Below, piece after piece: positions 36,068-47,344 of a stretch of 51,492 bases of DNA; the first letter of the stretch is position 1, and the number at the start of each line of letters is the position of its first letter. The DNA is from Gammaproteobacteria bacterium. Its GTDB lineage: Bacteria > Pseudomonadota > Gammaproteobacteria > S012-40. The position numbers and the translations under genes are program-made. The notes below the pieces were generated by a model. The model ran no database searches and was not told the origin of the DNA. It saw only the letters and a program-made list of their open reading frames with translations. The DNA lies in assembly GCA_029883265.1 (NCBI GenBank), contig JAOUJM010000006.1:1-51492 (forward strand), given 5' to 3'.

Positions 36068-37258
36068 ATGGCAGACTCCGACGAACAACGTAACACCATC
36101 AGAACCTTAATAAAATTCACCTTAATCGGTATGACCATCGCATTCGTGGTGCTCTATATCGCAGATGATGACGTTAAAATAGATTTTTCCTCATCAACAG
36201 TGGAATTTAAGGAGATTAGCGCAGAAGATGATAAGCAACTGCATGACAAGGCCATGCAAGGGCCCGTATCATATTCAAATGCTGTCGCCAAGGCCGCGCC
36301 ATCCGTCGTCAATATTTTTACCGCCAAAACCATTACCCAAGAACGCGCACAAGTTTTTGAAGATCCATTATTCGAATATTTTTTTGGTGATCGTGCGCCG
36401 ATGGCGCCACAAAAACGCACTGAGACCAGTTTAGGATCAGGCGTCATCATTAGTGAACAAGGTTTTATTTTGACAAATAATCATGTCATCGAAAGCGCAG
36501 AAGAAATACAAGTCGCATTAAAAGACGGTCGTAGCGCTCAAGCAAAAGTCGTCGGCACGGATCCAGAATCCGATTTAGCTGTATTACAAATTACACTTAA
36601 TAATCTTCCTAGTATTACCATGGGTCATTCTGGAAATCTAAATGTAGGTGATGTGGTATTAGCCATTGGTAATCCGTTTGGTGTCGGCCAGACAGTGACT
36701 ATGGGCATTGTTAGTGCCACCGGTCGTGATCGCATTGGCTTAAATACGTTCGAAGATTTTATTCAAACAGATGCTGCTATAAATCCCGGCAACTCCGGTG
36801 GCGCACTGATTAATGCACATGGTTACTTAGTTGGCATTAATACAGCGATTTTCAGCCGATCAGGTGGCTCGCAAGGTATTGGTTTTGCTATCCCAGTTTC
36901 AGCCGCAAAAGATGTCACTCAACAAATTATTGAAAAAGGTCATGTGGTTCGCGGATGGCTTGGCATTGAGATTCAAGACATGACACCTCAATTAGCCGAA
37001 TCCTTTAGCCTAGATGAAGTCAGCGGCGTTATTGTTGCCGGTGTCTTGAAAAACGGCCCGGCCGATCAGGCTCAATTACGGCCAGGCGATATCATCATTA
37101 AAATCGAAGGTGAAAAAGTGAGTGATGGCAAGTTTGCAGTGAATCGTATTGCCCGTGCCGCACCAGGCACACAAATCAATTTATCCATTTTACGCAACCG
37201 TAAAAATATGGAGATTAAAGCCACGACGGCGGAACGCCCAGTGCCACAGGACAATTAG
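36068..37258 (+). CDS. degS: DegS/AlgW-type periplasmic serine protease
   Basis: 396 aa. One N-terminal membrane helix (about 13-31, TLIKFTLIGMTIAFVVLYI) tethers it to the inner membrane. The trypsin-like domain has His139 (NNHVIESAE), Asp169 (ESDLAVLQI) and Ser243 (NPGNSGGAL). A single PDZ domain occupies about 290-390. One PDZ plus an anchor is the DegS/AlgW layout, in which outer-membrane protein ends activate cleavage of anti-sigma-E RseA/MucA. It is longer than E. coli DegS (355). The nif3-algW pairing also occurs in Pseudomonas. Confidence 0.9.
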   Translation: MADSDEQRNTIRTLIKFTLIGMTIAFVVLYIADDDVKIDFSSSTVEFKEISAEDDKQLHDKAMQGPVSYSNAVAKAAPSVVNIFTAKTITQERAQVFEDPLFEYFFGDRAPMAPQKRTETSLGSGVIISEQGFILTNNHVIESAEEIQVALKDGRSAQAKVVGTDPESDLAVLQITLNNLPSITMGHSGNLNVGDVVLAIGNPFGVGQTVTMGIVSATGRDRIGLNTFEDFIQTDAAINPGNSGGALINAHGYLVGINTAIFSRSGGSQGIGFAIPVSAAKDVTQQIIEKGHVVRGWLGIEIQDMTPQLAESFSLDEVSGVIVAGVLKNGPADQAQLRPGDIIIKIEGEKVSDGKFAVNRIARAAPGTQINLSILRNRKNMEIKATTAERPVPQDN

Positions 37259-37271
37259 GCGGATTGTAAAT

Positions 37272-37682
37272 ATGAACAATCCAATCGTATTACCAAGAGT
37301 GTTAATCAATAGAATTTTACAACACGCACAATCGGATACGGAGCACGAGGTTTGTGGCTTAATTGCCCGAACTAAGAATGGCGACTTTAGCTGCCATCCC
37401 ATCGACAATATTGCTTCCACACCCGATTGCTTGTTCCAAATGGACGGCAAACAACAAATCGATGCTATGCGGAATATGCGCGAACAAAACGCTGAGCTGT
37501 TCGCCATCTATCACTCTCATCCGCACACAGCCGCAGCACCCTCAGCAACCGATTTGCTACAAGCCAATTACACGGATGCGCTCTACATAATTGTTTCTTT
37601 GCAACAAGAAGGCGTGCTGGATTTACGCGGCTTCTTTCTCCGCAATAATCAGGTAACTATTGCCAGCATTGAAGTCACCTAA
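37272..37682 (+). CDS. JAMM/MPN (M67 family) metallopeptidase
   Basis: 136 aa from ATG 37272, 13 bp after the degS-like stop. Zinc metalloprotease motif is complete: Glu26 (HEVCGL), then HSHP (His81, His83) and PSATD (Ser91, Asp94). Bacterial JAMM proteins often free the C-terminus of ThiS/MoaD-like sulfur carriers (cysteine synthesis, Mec+), but no sulfur-carrier gene is beside it here. Same-strand closeness suggests an operon with the DegS-like protease. Substrate unknown. Confidence 0.9.
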   Translation: MNNPIVLPRVLINRILQHAQSDTEHEVCGLIARTKNGDFSCHPIDNIASTPDCLFQMDGKQQIDAMRNMREQNAELFAIYHSHPHTAAAPSATDLLQANYTDALYIIVSLQQEGVLDLRGFFLRNNQVTIASIEVT

Positions 37683-37743
37683 AGTAAAATTCGTCAACAC
37701 AAAGCGGGGGCGACTATGTCATGATTTTTATAACACCCAGCAA

Positions 37744-38422
37744 ATGAACAATACTAACATTTTTTCAAAAATTCCAACTTGTATTAGCAGGTGACTCTAT
37801 TTTACATGAGCTAAATCTAAGTGAACAAGAACTATTAATTCTCTTAATAAAAAGCCTTCCCCAAAGTTAAAACAATGCTCACACTACTATTACGCTTGAT
37901 ACCCATGAACGCATCTATTAAAACAATGCCATGGTTTCTATCTAAGGAAAAAATCATGACTACTTAAATTAAAGCCCCTCTGCACCGAAAGCAACTGCAA
38001 ATAAAAGAATAAAATTCGCCAATTCCTAAAGAGAGCTATGCCTATCACGAGCGATCACTTTTTTAACTTTTAGCACAAAACTATTTCAGGATTCAAACCA
38101 TTGCATTTCAAAAAAACTTAGCATGCAGGAAATACATATGTCTGCACAACCGAAGACTGGATTAGCAACACTCTCCTTTTTGCCGTTGACGCCACTTCAA
38201 ATACAACGCTAAACAATACCTGAAACGAAAGCGGAAACCATTCATCCCACTAACTCAACCGATGGTGGAATAGCACCACCCTGGATGACAACTGTAGTTA
38301 GCATCCTATTCCAATCCATCCCAGAAAAATTCTCACCACAGGAATTGCGCGATACATATTTAGTCAAACAATCAAACGAGACGACACTAGGTAGTAACAA
38401 AGATGAGTCGATCAATGCTTAG
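37744..38422 (+). pseudogene. Possible decayed gene of unknown family
   Basis: No intact gene lies between 37683 and 38411. One frame, followed from 37748 to the TAG at 38420-38422, is about 225 codons long. It is broken only by six TAA codons (37868, 37919, 37943, 37970, 38027, 38210). The best part is 38138-38422, where ATG preceded by AGGAAAT opens MSAQPKTGLATLSFLPL, is stopped by TAA at 38210, and continues in the same frame (HPTNSTDGGIAPPW, FQSIPEKFSPQELRDTYLV) to the end. An ATG at 37744 is one frame off. I do not recognise a family. The region could instead be ordinary AT-rich spacer. Confidence 0.35.
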
Positions 38423-39290
38423 TCGGTGGCACGGATGGCTGACCATCGGCTGCAGCGAATATTAATTCCGCATCGACTTTATCAAATTCGTAATGCTGAT
38501 TGCAGAATTGGCAATCCACGGAGACGCTACCTTGTTCCTCAAGAATAGAATGTACTTCATCTGGGCCCAAGGTTTTTAACATATTAGTGACTCGTTCGCG
38601 GGTGCAGGTACAACGGAAACTCAAAGGCTCTGCATCGTATAAACGGATATCATCTTCATGGAATAAGCGATGCAGAATTTCTTCGGCGGACAAATTCAGC
38701 AACTCTTCATCACTAATTGTGTTGGCTAACTGGGTTACACGATTCCAGGCATCTTGATCCTCATCATGAGCACCCGGCATTTTTTGAATTAACAAACCAG
38801 CGGTTTGCTGCAAATCACTACTTAACCACAAAAAGGTTTCTAACTGCTCTGATTGCATCATATATTGTTGCAATGCTTGCGCAAGATTCTCCCCTTTAAG
38901 TTCAACTATGCCCTGGTATCGCTCCCGAACATTTTCCCGGTCAATCGTAATCACCAATCGGCCACTACCAAATAGTGCTTCTAGATTTCCGGGCTCAACC
39001 TCCCCTCGCCAGTGCGCTAATCCACGGAAGCTACCATCGCTCACCGCTTCCATTACCAATAAAGGAATTTGGCCATCACCTTGCACTTGTAAAATCATCG
39101 AGCCATCAAATTTCAGCATTGACGACAACAACGCCGATGCTGACAAAAATTGAGCTAGTTCTTGCGCTACGACCGGCGGGTAATTGGATTTTTCATGAAT
39201 GGCTTTCCAAGTTGCATCAAGATGTACAACAGCACCACGGATTGCGGCTTGCTCGAATAAGAATCGGCGTAAACGATCGGTTTCTTTCAC
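38412..39290 (-). CDS. hslO: Redox-regulated chaperone Hsp33
   Basis: 292 aa (E. coli 292). Cytosolic holdase switched on by oxidation and unfolding. The C-terminal zinc-redox centre is complete: Cys227 and Cys229 in FRCTCTRERV, Cys260 and Cys263 in DCQFCNQHY. The N-terminal part has VVHLDATWKAI and GRLVITIDREN. The last 11 bases overlap the possible pseudogene on the other strand. It lies 13 bp after gatB but is functionally unrelated to it. Confidence 0.96.
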   Translation of the reverse strand: MKETDRLRRFLFEQAAIRGAVVHLDATWKAIHEKSNYPPVVAQELAQFLSASALLSSMLKFDGSMILQVQGDGQIPLLVMEAVSDGSFRGLAHWRGEVEPGNLEALFGSGRLVITIDRENVRERYQGIVELKGENLAQALQQYMMQSEQLETFLWLSSDLQQTAGLLIQKMPGAHDEDQDAWNRVTQLANTISDEELLNLSAEEILHRLFHEDDIRLYDAEPLSFRCTCTRERVTNMLKTLGPDEVHSILEEQGSVSVDCQFCNQHYEFDKVDAELIFAAADGQPSVPPTKH

Positions 39291-39303
39291 GGGACAACCT
39301 GAA

Positions 39304-40740
39304 TTAAGAACTGAGTTTTTTACGTAACAACTCGTTGACCTGAGCCGGATTAGCTTTGCCTTGAGTTTGTTTCATTACTTGACCAACAAAAAAACCGAAC
39401 AGCTTATCTTTTCCTGAACGGTATTGCTCAAGCTGACCGGGATTATTTGCAATAATCTCATCAATCACTTGTTCAATTAAACCTATATCGGTAACTTGTT
39501 TCAGGCCTTTACTCTCAATTACCGCATCAGCATCGCCTTCACCATTCCACATGGCTTCAAACACTTGTTTGGCAATTTTTTGCGACACTGTATTATCTTG
39601 AATACGTTTAATCAAACCCGCCAGTAGCGCCGGACTGACTTGCGCTTGTGAAATCTCCATGCCTTCGCGGTTTAGCGCACCAATCACTTCACCTTGCACC
39701 CAGTTTGCGCATAGCTTAGCTTCACCTGCAACCGCAGCCACTGTGGCTTCAAAATAATTGGCTAACTCACGACTGGCAGTTAAAACATCTGCATCATAGG
39801 CTTTTAAACCGAAATCGCTCATGAAGCGCTGTTTTTTCTCATCCGGCAGTTCCGGCATTTCACTTTTGACTTGCTCAATAAAACTTTCTTCGATCATCAC
39901 TGGCAATAAATCGGGATCTGGGAAATAACGATAATCATTGGCTTCTTCTTTGGAACGCATGGAACGGGTTTCATCAGTGTCAGGATTATATAACCGGGTT
40001 TGCTGAATGATTTCACCACCATTTTCGATAATTTCTATTTGCCGTTGAACTTCATGGTGTATTGCTTTCTCAACAAACCTAAATGAGTTTAGATTTTTTG
40101 TCTCAGTGCGCGTACCAAATTCTTTCTGGCCTTTTGGGCGTACTGATACATTTACATCACAACGAAACGAACCTTCCTGCATATTACCGTCACAAATTTC
40201 CAAATATTGCACCAAGGAATGAATTTTTTTCATATAAGCCACGGCTTCTTTAGCACTACGGATATCAGGTTCAGATACGATTTCTAGCAGCGGCGTACCG
40301 GCGCGATTCAAATCAATTCCTGTCATGCCATGAAAATCTTCGTGCAAGGATTTACCTGCATCTTCTTCCAAATGTGCACGGGTAATGCCAATGGTCTTGG
40401 TCGCGCCATCATCAAGAACAATTTCCAATTTCCCATTATGCACAATAGGCAATTCGAATTGGGAAATTTGATAACCTTTAGGCAGATCTGGATAGAAATA
40501 ATTTTTGCGTGCGAATACCGAACGTTGCGCCACGGTTGAGCCTGTGGCAAGACCAAACTTAGTCGCCATCTTTACCACTTCTTTATTCAAAACAGGCAAT
40601 ACACCGGGCAAAGCCAAATCGACTTCACAAGCCTGGGTATTCGGTTCAGCGCCGTAAGCAGTGGACGCACCGGAAAATATTTTACTATTCGTAGCAAGTT
40701 GGGCATGAATTTCCAAGCCAATAACAACTTCCCATTCCAT
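39304..40740 (-). CDS. gatB: Aspartyl/glutamyl-tRNA amidotransferase subunit B
   Basis: 478 aa, full length. Kinase-like subunit of GatCAB that activates mischarged Glu-tRNA(Gln)/Asp-tRNA(Asn) with ATP. Signatures: [21 protein letters not shown] at the N-terminus, [32 protein letters not shown] and, at the end, the tail domain [24 protein letters not shown]. Separated from gatA by 165 bp, wider than in most gatCAB operons. Confidence 0.97.
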   Translation of the reverse strand: MEWEVVIGLEIHAQLATNSKIFSGASTAYGAEPNTQACEVDLALPGVLPVLNKEVVKMATKFGLATGSTVAQRSVFARKNYFYPDLPKGYQISQFELPIVHNGKLEIVLDDGATKTIGITRAHLEEDAGKSLHEDFHGMTGIDLNRAGTPLLEIVSEPDIRSAKEAVAYMKKIHSLVQYLEICDGNMQEGSFRCDVNVSVRPKGQKEFGTRTETKNLNSFRFVEKAIHHEVQRQIEIIENGGEIIQQTRLYNPDTDETRSMRSKEEANDYRYFPDPDLLPVMIEESFIEQVKSEMPELPDEKKQRFMSDFGLKAYDADVLTASRELANYFEATVAAVAGEAKLCANWVQGEVIGALNREGMEISQAQVSPALLAGLIKRIQDNTVSQKIAKQVFEAMWNGEGDADAVIESKGLKQVTDIGLIEQVIDEIIANNPGQLEQYRSGKDKLFGFFVGQVMKQTQGKANPAQVNELLRKKLSS

Positions 40741-40905
40741 TTTTTCTACCTCTGATTTTGAACTGCCAAGAGCACCAAGTTTTTTGTTTTACCCATTTGA
40801 ATAACTACCGATTGAATTAGAAAACCAATATCTATTTGAACTCCACTCGATCAAATCTTTTAAACCACGTGTCGCCTTCAAGGTTCCCAACGGCATTAAG
40901 ACAAA

Positions 40906-42351
40906 TCACTGTGGACGACGCATATGCCAATCGGTTTCCTGTTGAAATCGATGCGCCACATTCAATAAACGTGCTTCTTCAAAATAATTACCAATAATTT
41001 GCAAACCTACTGGCATGCCGTTGCTAAAACCTGCAGGAATGGACATACCCGGTATGCCGGCTAGATTCACCGCAATCGTATAAATATCCGACAAATACAT
41101 GCTAATAGGATCATTGGATTTTTCTCCAATACCAAATGCAGTTGATGGTGCCGTGGGCCCCATAATCACGTCTACTTGAGAAAATGCGTGTTTGAAATCA
41201 TCCGCGATCAAATGCCGTAGTTTTTGCGCTTTTAAATAGTATGCATCGTAATAACCTGCTGATAAGGCATAAGCACCAATCATAATACGGCGCTTGACCT
41301 CAGAGCCAAACCCTTCGCCACGACTACGCTTATATAAATCTTCCAGGTCTTGCGGATTTTCACAGCGATGACCATAACGCACTCCATCAAACCGTGATAA
41401 GTTGGAGGAACATTCGGCTGGCGCAACTACATAATAAACTGGAACGGAAAGCTTAGAATTGGGTAAACTAATATCGACGATTTTTGCGCCCATTTTTTCA
41501 TAAACCACAATCGCATCTTGAACTGCTTTTTCGGTCTGCGCATCTAGACCTTCGCCAAAAAACTCTTTAGGCAAACCTATTTTTAATCCTGATAAATCAT
41601 TATTCAGATCCGCAGTGTAATCGGGCACTTCACGATCCACGCTGGTGGAGTCTTTGGGGTCAAATCCTGCCATCGTATTTAACATTAACGCCGCATCTTC
41701 AGCATTGCGTGTCATTGGACCGGCTTGGTCTAAACTAGAAGCAAATGCAATCATGCCATAACGCGATACACGACCATAAGTTGGTTTCAAACCTGTAATA
41801 CCACAAAGTGCTGCAGGTTGCCGAATCGAACCACCGGTGTCAGTGCCGGTTGCTGCCGGCGCCAACCCTGCCGCGACACAAGCGGCTGAACCACCTGACG
41901 AACCACCAGGCACTTTTTTCACATCCCAGGGATTTTTCACGCCGCCATAAAAACTAGTTTCGTTGGATGAACCCATTGCGAATTCATCCATATTAGTTTT
42001 ACCTAGGGTCACGACACCGGCTTGTTTGAAATTTTTCACCACAGTCGCATCATAAGGCGAAATAAAATTGTCTAACATTTTTGAGCCGCAAGTGGTTTTT
42101 ACGCCTTCGGTACAAAAAATATCTTTATGCGCAATAGGTACGCCACATAAAACTGGCGCTTCACGTTTGGCCAAAACAGCATCTGCTGCCTGGGCTTGAG
42201 CCAAGGCCTCGGCTTCGCAAACCGTGATGAAACTATTGTAATTTCCATCGTTTGATTTAATCCGATCCAGGTGAGCTTGAGTCACTTCTACACTGGAAAA
42301 TTCTTTATTTTTTAGGCCTTGCGCTAACTCGGCTAGGGTTTTATCCATCAT
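40906..42351 (-). CDS. gatA: Glutamyl-tRNA(Gln) amidotransferase subunit A
   Basis: 481 aa amidase-signature enzyme that releases ammonia from glutamine and channels it to GatB. Ser-cisSer-Lys triad segments: Lys in [13 protein letters not shown] (about 78), then [37 protein letters not shown] (about 148-184) with both serines. C-terminal [19 protein letters not shown] is also typical. Together with gatB and gatC it makes the trimeric transamidase. Confidence 0.97.
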   Translation of the reverse strand: MMDKTLAELAQGLKNKEFSSVEVTQAHLDRIKSNDGNYNSFITVCEAEALAQAQAADAVLAKREAPVLCGVPIAHKDIFCTEGVKTTCGSKMLDNFISPYDATVVKNFKQAGVVTLGKTNMDEFAMGSSNETSFYGGVKNPWDVKKVPGGSSGGSAACVAAGLAPAATGTDTGGSIRQPAALCGITGLKPTYGRVSRYGMIAFASSLDQAGPMTRNAEDAALMLNTMAGFDPKDSTSVDREVPDYTADLNNDLSGLKIGLPKEFFGEGLDAQTEKAVQDAIVVYEKMGAKIVDISLPNSKLSVPVYYVVAPAECSSNLSRFDGVRYGHRCENPQDLEDLYKRSRGEGFGSEVKRRIMIGAYALSAGYYDAYYLKAQKLRHLIADDFKHAFSQVDVIMGPTAPSTAFGIGEKSNDPISMYLSDIYTIAVNLAGIPGMSIPAGFSNGMPVGLQIIGNYFEEARLLNVAHRFQQETDWHMRRPQ

Positions 42352-42440
42352 CTTTTTCTAAAACTCTCAGGACAGTAAACGGGAACACTTTCTGCATAAT
42401 GCTCAATGGGATACAGCACGGCATCGGGTAAAATCCAGGT

Positions 42441-42728
42441 TTATTCTATGACCTTGGGAACAAGATACAGCCCATTTTCCACTTGTGGCGCAATCGACTG
42501 AAACTTTTCCCGCTGATTGGCTTCAGTGACTTCGTCGGCGCGTAAGCGCTGTACTGCATCTAGAGGGTGCGCCATGGGAGTCACGTCATCAGTATTAACC
42601 TGATCCATTTGTTCGACGAGTTGTAAAATATTGGAAAGATTTTCCGCATAGACGGGAATATCGTCTTCGCTTAAGGATAAACGCGCCAAATGAGCTATTT
42701 TTTCAACATCCGATTTTTCCAAGGACAT
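42441..42728 (-). CDS. gatC: Aspartyl/glutamyl-tRNA amidotransferase subunit C
   Basis: 95 aa from ATG 42728 ([19 protein letters not shown]), the family start, with GGAG upstream; the frame opens ten codons earlier at 42758. GatC wraps around GatA and GatB and stabilises the complex. The C-terminus [18 protein letters not shown] and [11 protein letters not shown] is typical. First gene of gatC-gatA-gatB, divergent from mreB. Confidence 0.96.
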   Translation of the reverse strand: MSLEKSDVEKIAHLARLSLSEDDIPVYAENLSNILQLVEQMDQVNTDDVTPMAHPLDAVQRLRADEVTEANQREKFQSIAPQVENGLYLVPKVIE

Positions 42729-42849
42729 TTTTCTGCTCCAAGTCTGTATAATGGTCAAGTTAACGAAGGTTTGAACCTTACCATATATAAGTGCTTGCCC
42801 AAAGTGTTTCCCATTGATAGATTAACCATCCGGAAATTATAGGACGTAG

Positions 42850-43902
<1,053 letters not shown>

Positions 43903-44100
43903 AAACCGGGGTCTTTTTTCAGACCCTATAGCTCGGCAGTAAACTTGCAGCCAATGAGCGTCGATAAGCTGTTATTAGCTGGTACCCTCTTATTGAATAC
44001 TCGGTTTGTTCTTTAATTAAAACCATCAACTCAAAATTGAGGTATCAGCAGAGCAATCGTATTCTTAGCTCAAAGCCAATATGTATGTTGGAGAAGTGTT

Positions 44101-44994
44101 ATTAAGCCGCTGTTTGCATACGGACAAGCTGCAGGTATTCGATTGGCAATCCTAATCGCTTTGTCAGCAGCCATGATGACCATGGATCACAGACATCATT
44201 ATTTAGATGGCCTGCGCTCGGCCATGTCGATTTTAATTTACCCTGTTCACTATTTCGTCAATTTACCTTTCTCTGCCGGCACATGGATGGGAGATAATAT
44301 GATTTCGCGTGAGGAGTTACTCGCGCAAAAAGGAGAATTAAACTCACAGAACACTTTTTTAAAAGCACAAATGCAGAAATTCATTTCTTTGGAAATAGAA
44401 AATATGCGTTTGCGTAAATTATTGGATGCCTCACAACAAATAGGCGATAAAGTACTTGCTGCTGAACTATTTGCAATCGACCTTGATCCTTTCAGCCACA
44501 AAGTGTTAATCAATAAGGGCTCTCGACATAATGTGCATGAAGGTCAGCCACTGCTCGATGCTGATGGCGTCTATGGGCAAACGATTTATGTAACACCTAT
44601 TTCAAGTACGGCCATGTTAATTACCGATCCATCGCATGCTATCCCAGTCCAAGTAAACCGTACGGGATTACGTGCAATTGCGGCTGGCACGGGCAGTATG
44701 GATAAATTGGATTTGTTACATATCCCTAATAATGCAGATATTCGAGTCGGTGATGTATTAGTTAGCTCGGGCTTGGGTGGTGTTTTTCCGGTGGGTTATC
44801 CTGTAGCAGAAGTGACAGAAGTCACGCCCGATCCCAGCCAACCTTATGCGGTTGTCAAAGCCAAACCCAAAGCTCAATTGGATCGTAGTCGTGAAGTATT
44901 AATCGTTTGGCAGGCGGAACATGAACACGATGAAGCTATAGCCACCGATGCGAAAGGTCATGCACGCAAGCAATTACCGGAGCTGCAGCAATGA
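44101..44994 (+). CDS. mreC: Rod shape-determining protein MreC, apparent ATT start
   Basis: About 298 aa. Inner-membrane elongasome protein with a cytosolic tail, one helix, a coiled coil (about 65-110) and a periplasmic beta domain (VLINKGSRHNVHEGQPLLDADGVYGQ). The first ATG/GTG/TTG in frame is TTG 44143, which would cut off the cytosolic tail. Upstream in frame, ATT at 44101 begins (M)KPLFAYGQAAGIRLAIL, aligning residue for residue with E. coli MKPIFSRGPSLQIRLIL. GGAG lies 7 bases before ATT. I therefore place the start at the rare codon ATT. The 3' end overlaps mreD by 4 bp. Confidence 0.9.
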   Translation: MKPLFAYGQAAGIRLAILIALSAAMMTMDHRHHYLDGLRSAMSILIYPVHYFVNLPFSAGTWMGDNMISREELLAQKGELNSQNTFLKAQMQKFISLEIENMRLRKLLDASQQIGDKVLAAELFAIDLDPFSHKVLINKGSRHNVHEGQPLLDADGVYGQTIYVTPISSTAMLITDPSHAIPVQVNRTGLRAIAAGTGSMDKLDLLHIPNNADIRVGDVLVSSGLGGVFPVGYPVAEVTEVTPDPSQPYAVVKAKPKAQLDRSREVLIVWQAEHEHDEAIATDAKGHARKQLPELQQ

Positions 44995-45479
44995 GTGAAG
45001 CTAAACGCCAAGGTACGAGTGTCATCATCCTCACTTTTTTGTTCGCCTTACTCCTCAGCGTGATCCCCCTGCCAAGTTGGTTAGTTTTCGTGCGCCCAGA
45101 ATGGGTACCTTTGGTGCTTATTTATTGGTGCCTAGCCTTACCCACTCGCGTCAATGTTGGCGTGGGTTGGTCGGTAGGATTAGTGGTTGATGTATTGGAA
45201 GGCAATTTACTTGGGCAACACGCTTTGGCCTACGCTGTCATCGCCTTTGTCACCGTAAAACTACACAAACAAATTCGCGTTTACCCGTTATGGCAACAAG
45301 CCTTGAGTATTTTAGTTTTAATTGCCTTATGTCAGTTATTGCTTGCATGGGTTCGTGGCATTATCGGCCAAGCACCAGACTCCTGGGCATATTGGGTGTC
45401 GTCTTTTATCAGTGCTATTTTATGGCCTTGGGTATTTTTATTGTTGCGTGATATACGGCGCAAATTCCGGGTAAGCTGA
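44991..45479 (+). CDS. mreD: Rod shape-determining protein MreD
   Basis: 162 aa, five or six hydrophobic helices, usual length. Inner-membrane member of the MreBCD elongasome. Typical motifs: RPEWVPLVLIYWCLALPTRVNVGVGW and GLVVDVLEGNLLGQHALAYAV. ATG overlaps the mreC stop (ATGA); mrdA begins 2 bp after its end. Confidence 0.95.
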   Translation: MSEAKRQGTSVIILTFLFALLLSVIPLPSWLVFVRPEWVPLVLIYWCLALPTRVNVGVGWSVGLVVDVLEGNLLGQHALAYAVIAFVTVKLHKQIRVYPLWQQALSILVLIALCQLLLAWVRGIIGQAPDSWAYWVSSFISAILWPWVFLLLRDIRRKFRVS

Positions 45480-45481
45480 GC

Positions 45482-47344
45482 ATGGCACAGTTTGATACAC
45501 GAGTTACTTTAAAAGATCATTTACGTGAAACTCAATTATTCAGTTCGCGCATTATTTTCTTTTTTGCGATAACCGTGATTCTCATCATCGTGCTGGTTTC
45601 GCGTATGGTATATTTGCAAATATTCAGTCACCAGCACTACACCACCTTATCGCAAAACAATCGAGTCAGCTTAGTTCCCATACCTCCTACTCGGGGTTTG
45701 ATCTATGACCGTAACGGTGTGATATTGGCACAGAATCTTCCATCATTCACTTTGGAATTAATACCCGAGAAAATCGAAGATATGGATTTAATAATAACTG
45801 AGCTCCGAGCCATTATTGAGCTTAGTGACGAGGATATTCAACGCTTCGAAAAACTGCGAAATCAAACATCAAAATTTAAAGCCGTACCTTTACGTTATCG
45901 TTTAACTGAAGAAGAAGTTGCTCGCTTTTCTGCACGACGCCACCGCTTTCCCGGTGTCGATATTGCTGCGCGACTCATGCGCCACTATCCCCACGGAAAA
46001 CTTGCAGTTCATGCACTAGGTTATGTCGGTCGAATCAATGAAGCCGAATTGAAAAAACTGGATTCAGCGAGCTATAACGGCACAACCCATGTTGGCAAAA
46101 ACGGGGTCGAGCGCTCCTACGAAACTATTTTACATGGCGAAGTCGGTTTTAAACGTGTAGAAACCAGTGCACAAGGACGGGTGATTCGTGTGCTCGAAGA
46201 ACAACGACCAATCCCAGGAAAAGATTTATTTTTACATTTGGACATAGCCGTGCAAGCAGCGGCAGAAGCCGCCTTAGGAGAAAACCGCGGCGCAATAGTT
46301 GCGATTGATCCTCGCACAGGTGGAGTAATCGCACTGGCGAGTATGCCAGGTTTTGACCCCAATCCTTTTGTTAATGGAATCGAAACAGCGGCCTATACCG
46401 CCTTAGCAACTTCAACTCAGCAGCCTTTGTTCAATCGCGCAATCAAAGGTCGTTATCCACCGGGCTCCACCCTGAAGCCATTCATTGGTTTAGCCGGACT
46501 TGAATATGATGTTATTCATGGCGGTTCCACTATCGCCTGTCCAGGCTGGTATATGTTAAAAAATGATGAACGTCGCTATCGAGACTGGAAACGGGATGGA
46601 CATGGCGAGGAGGTGACATTGCGTGGCGCTATTCGTGAATCTTGTGATGTCTATTTTTATGATCTCGCATTGAATCTCGGTATCGATCGTATATCTGCTT
46701 TTATGCGACATTTTGGTTTTGGTGAATACACTGGCATCGATATACTCGGCGAAACCCGCGGACTGTCACCTTCACGCGAATGGAAACGCCGGGCAAAACG
46801 AGAAATGTGGTACCCAGGCGAAACCCTCATCACAGGCATCGGCCAAGGCTTTAACCTTGCTTCGCCGTTACAACTAGCCGTCGGCACCGCAATTTTAGCT
46901 AATAATGGACTACACATCGAACCACGCTTGGCTATGGCATTACAAAATAGCGACAGTAATGAAAAAGAATATTTACCTTTCTCAGTAGCCGGCACAGTTC
47001 CCGTGATTAAAAAATCCAATTGGGATTATGTTATCGACTCGATGATCAAAGTGGTGCATAGTGCCCGCGGATCAGCCCGTCGTATTGGTGAAGACTCGTC
47101 CTATATAATTGCCGGTAAAACCGGTACCGCCCAGGTCTTTGGTATTAAACAAAATGAACGCTATATCAAAGAAGAAGTGGAATTACATTTGCGCGATCAC
47201 GCATTGTTTGTTGCCTTTGCACCCGCAAGAAATCCAACCATAGCCGTATCGGTGATTGTGGAAAATGGTGGCAGTGGTGGTGGAGTAGCGGCGCCTATCG
47301 CGCGTAAAGTGTTAGATGCTTACATTCAAGGATCGCGCACATGA
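45482..47344 (+). CDS. mrdA: Peptidoglycan D,D-transpeptidase PBP2
   Basis: 620 aa class B penicillin-binding protein that crosslinks peptidoglycan during elongation with RodA. N-terminal helix (about 22-42), pedestal domain with PPTRGLIYDRNGVILAQN, then the transpeptidase domain: catalytic Ser in PGSTLKPFIGLAG (SxxK), SxD in RESCDVYFYD, and KTGTAQ near 553. The stop overlaps the rodA start by 4 bp. Confidence 0.97.
   Translation: MAQFDTRVTLKDHLRETQLFSSRIIFFFAITVILIIVLVSRMVYLQIFSHQHYTTLSQNNRVSLVPIPPTRGLIYDRNGVILAQNLPSFTLELIPEKIEDMDLIITELRAIIELSDEDIQRFEKLRNQTSKFKAVPLRYRLTEEEVARFSARRHRFPGVDIAARLMRHYPHGKLAVHALGYVGRINEAELKKLDSASYNGTTHVGKNGVERSYETILHGEVGFKRVETSAQGRVIRVLEEQRPIPGKDLFLHLDIAVQAAAEAALGENRGAIVAIDPRTGGVIALASMPGFDPNPFVNGIETAAYTALATSTQQPLFNRAIKGRYPPGSTLKPFIGLAGLEYDVIHGGSTIACPGWYMLKNDERRYRDWKRDGHGEEVTLRGAIRESCDVYFYDLALNLGIDRISAFMRHFGFGEYTGIDILGETRGLSPSREWKRRAKREMWYPGETLITGIGQGFNLASPLQLAVGTAILANNGLHIEPRLAMALQNSDSNEKEYLPFSVAGTVPVIKKSNWDYVIDSMIKVVHSARGSARRIGEDSSYIIAGKTGTAQVFGIKQNERYIKEEVELHLRDHALFVAFAPARNPTIAVSVIVENGGSGGGVAAPIARKVLDAYIQGSRT

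Noticed and set aside
43909-43926. Hairpin GGGTCT-N6-AGACCC after mreB as a terminator
   Set aside because: The T-run is in the loop rather than after the stem, and mreC-mreD follow on the same strand; it may be a weak processing or attenuation hairpin, not a clear terminator.
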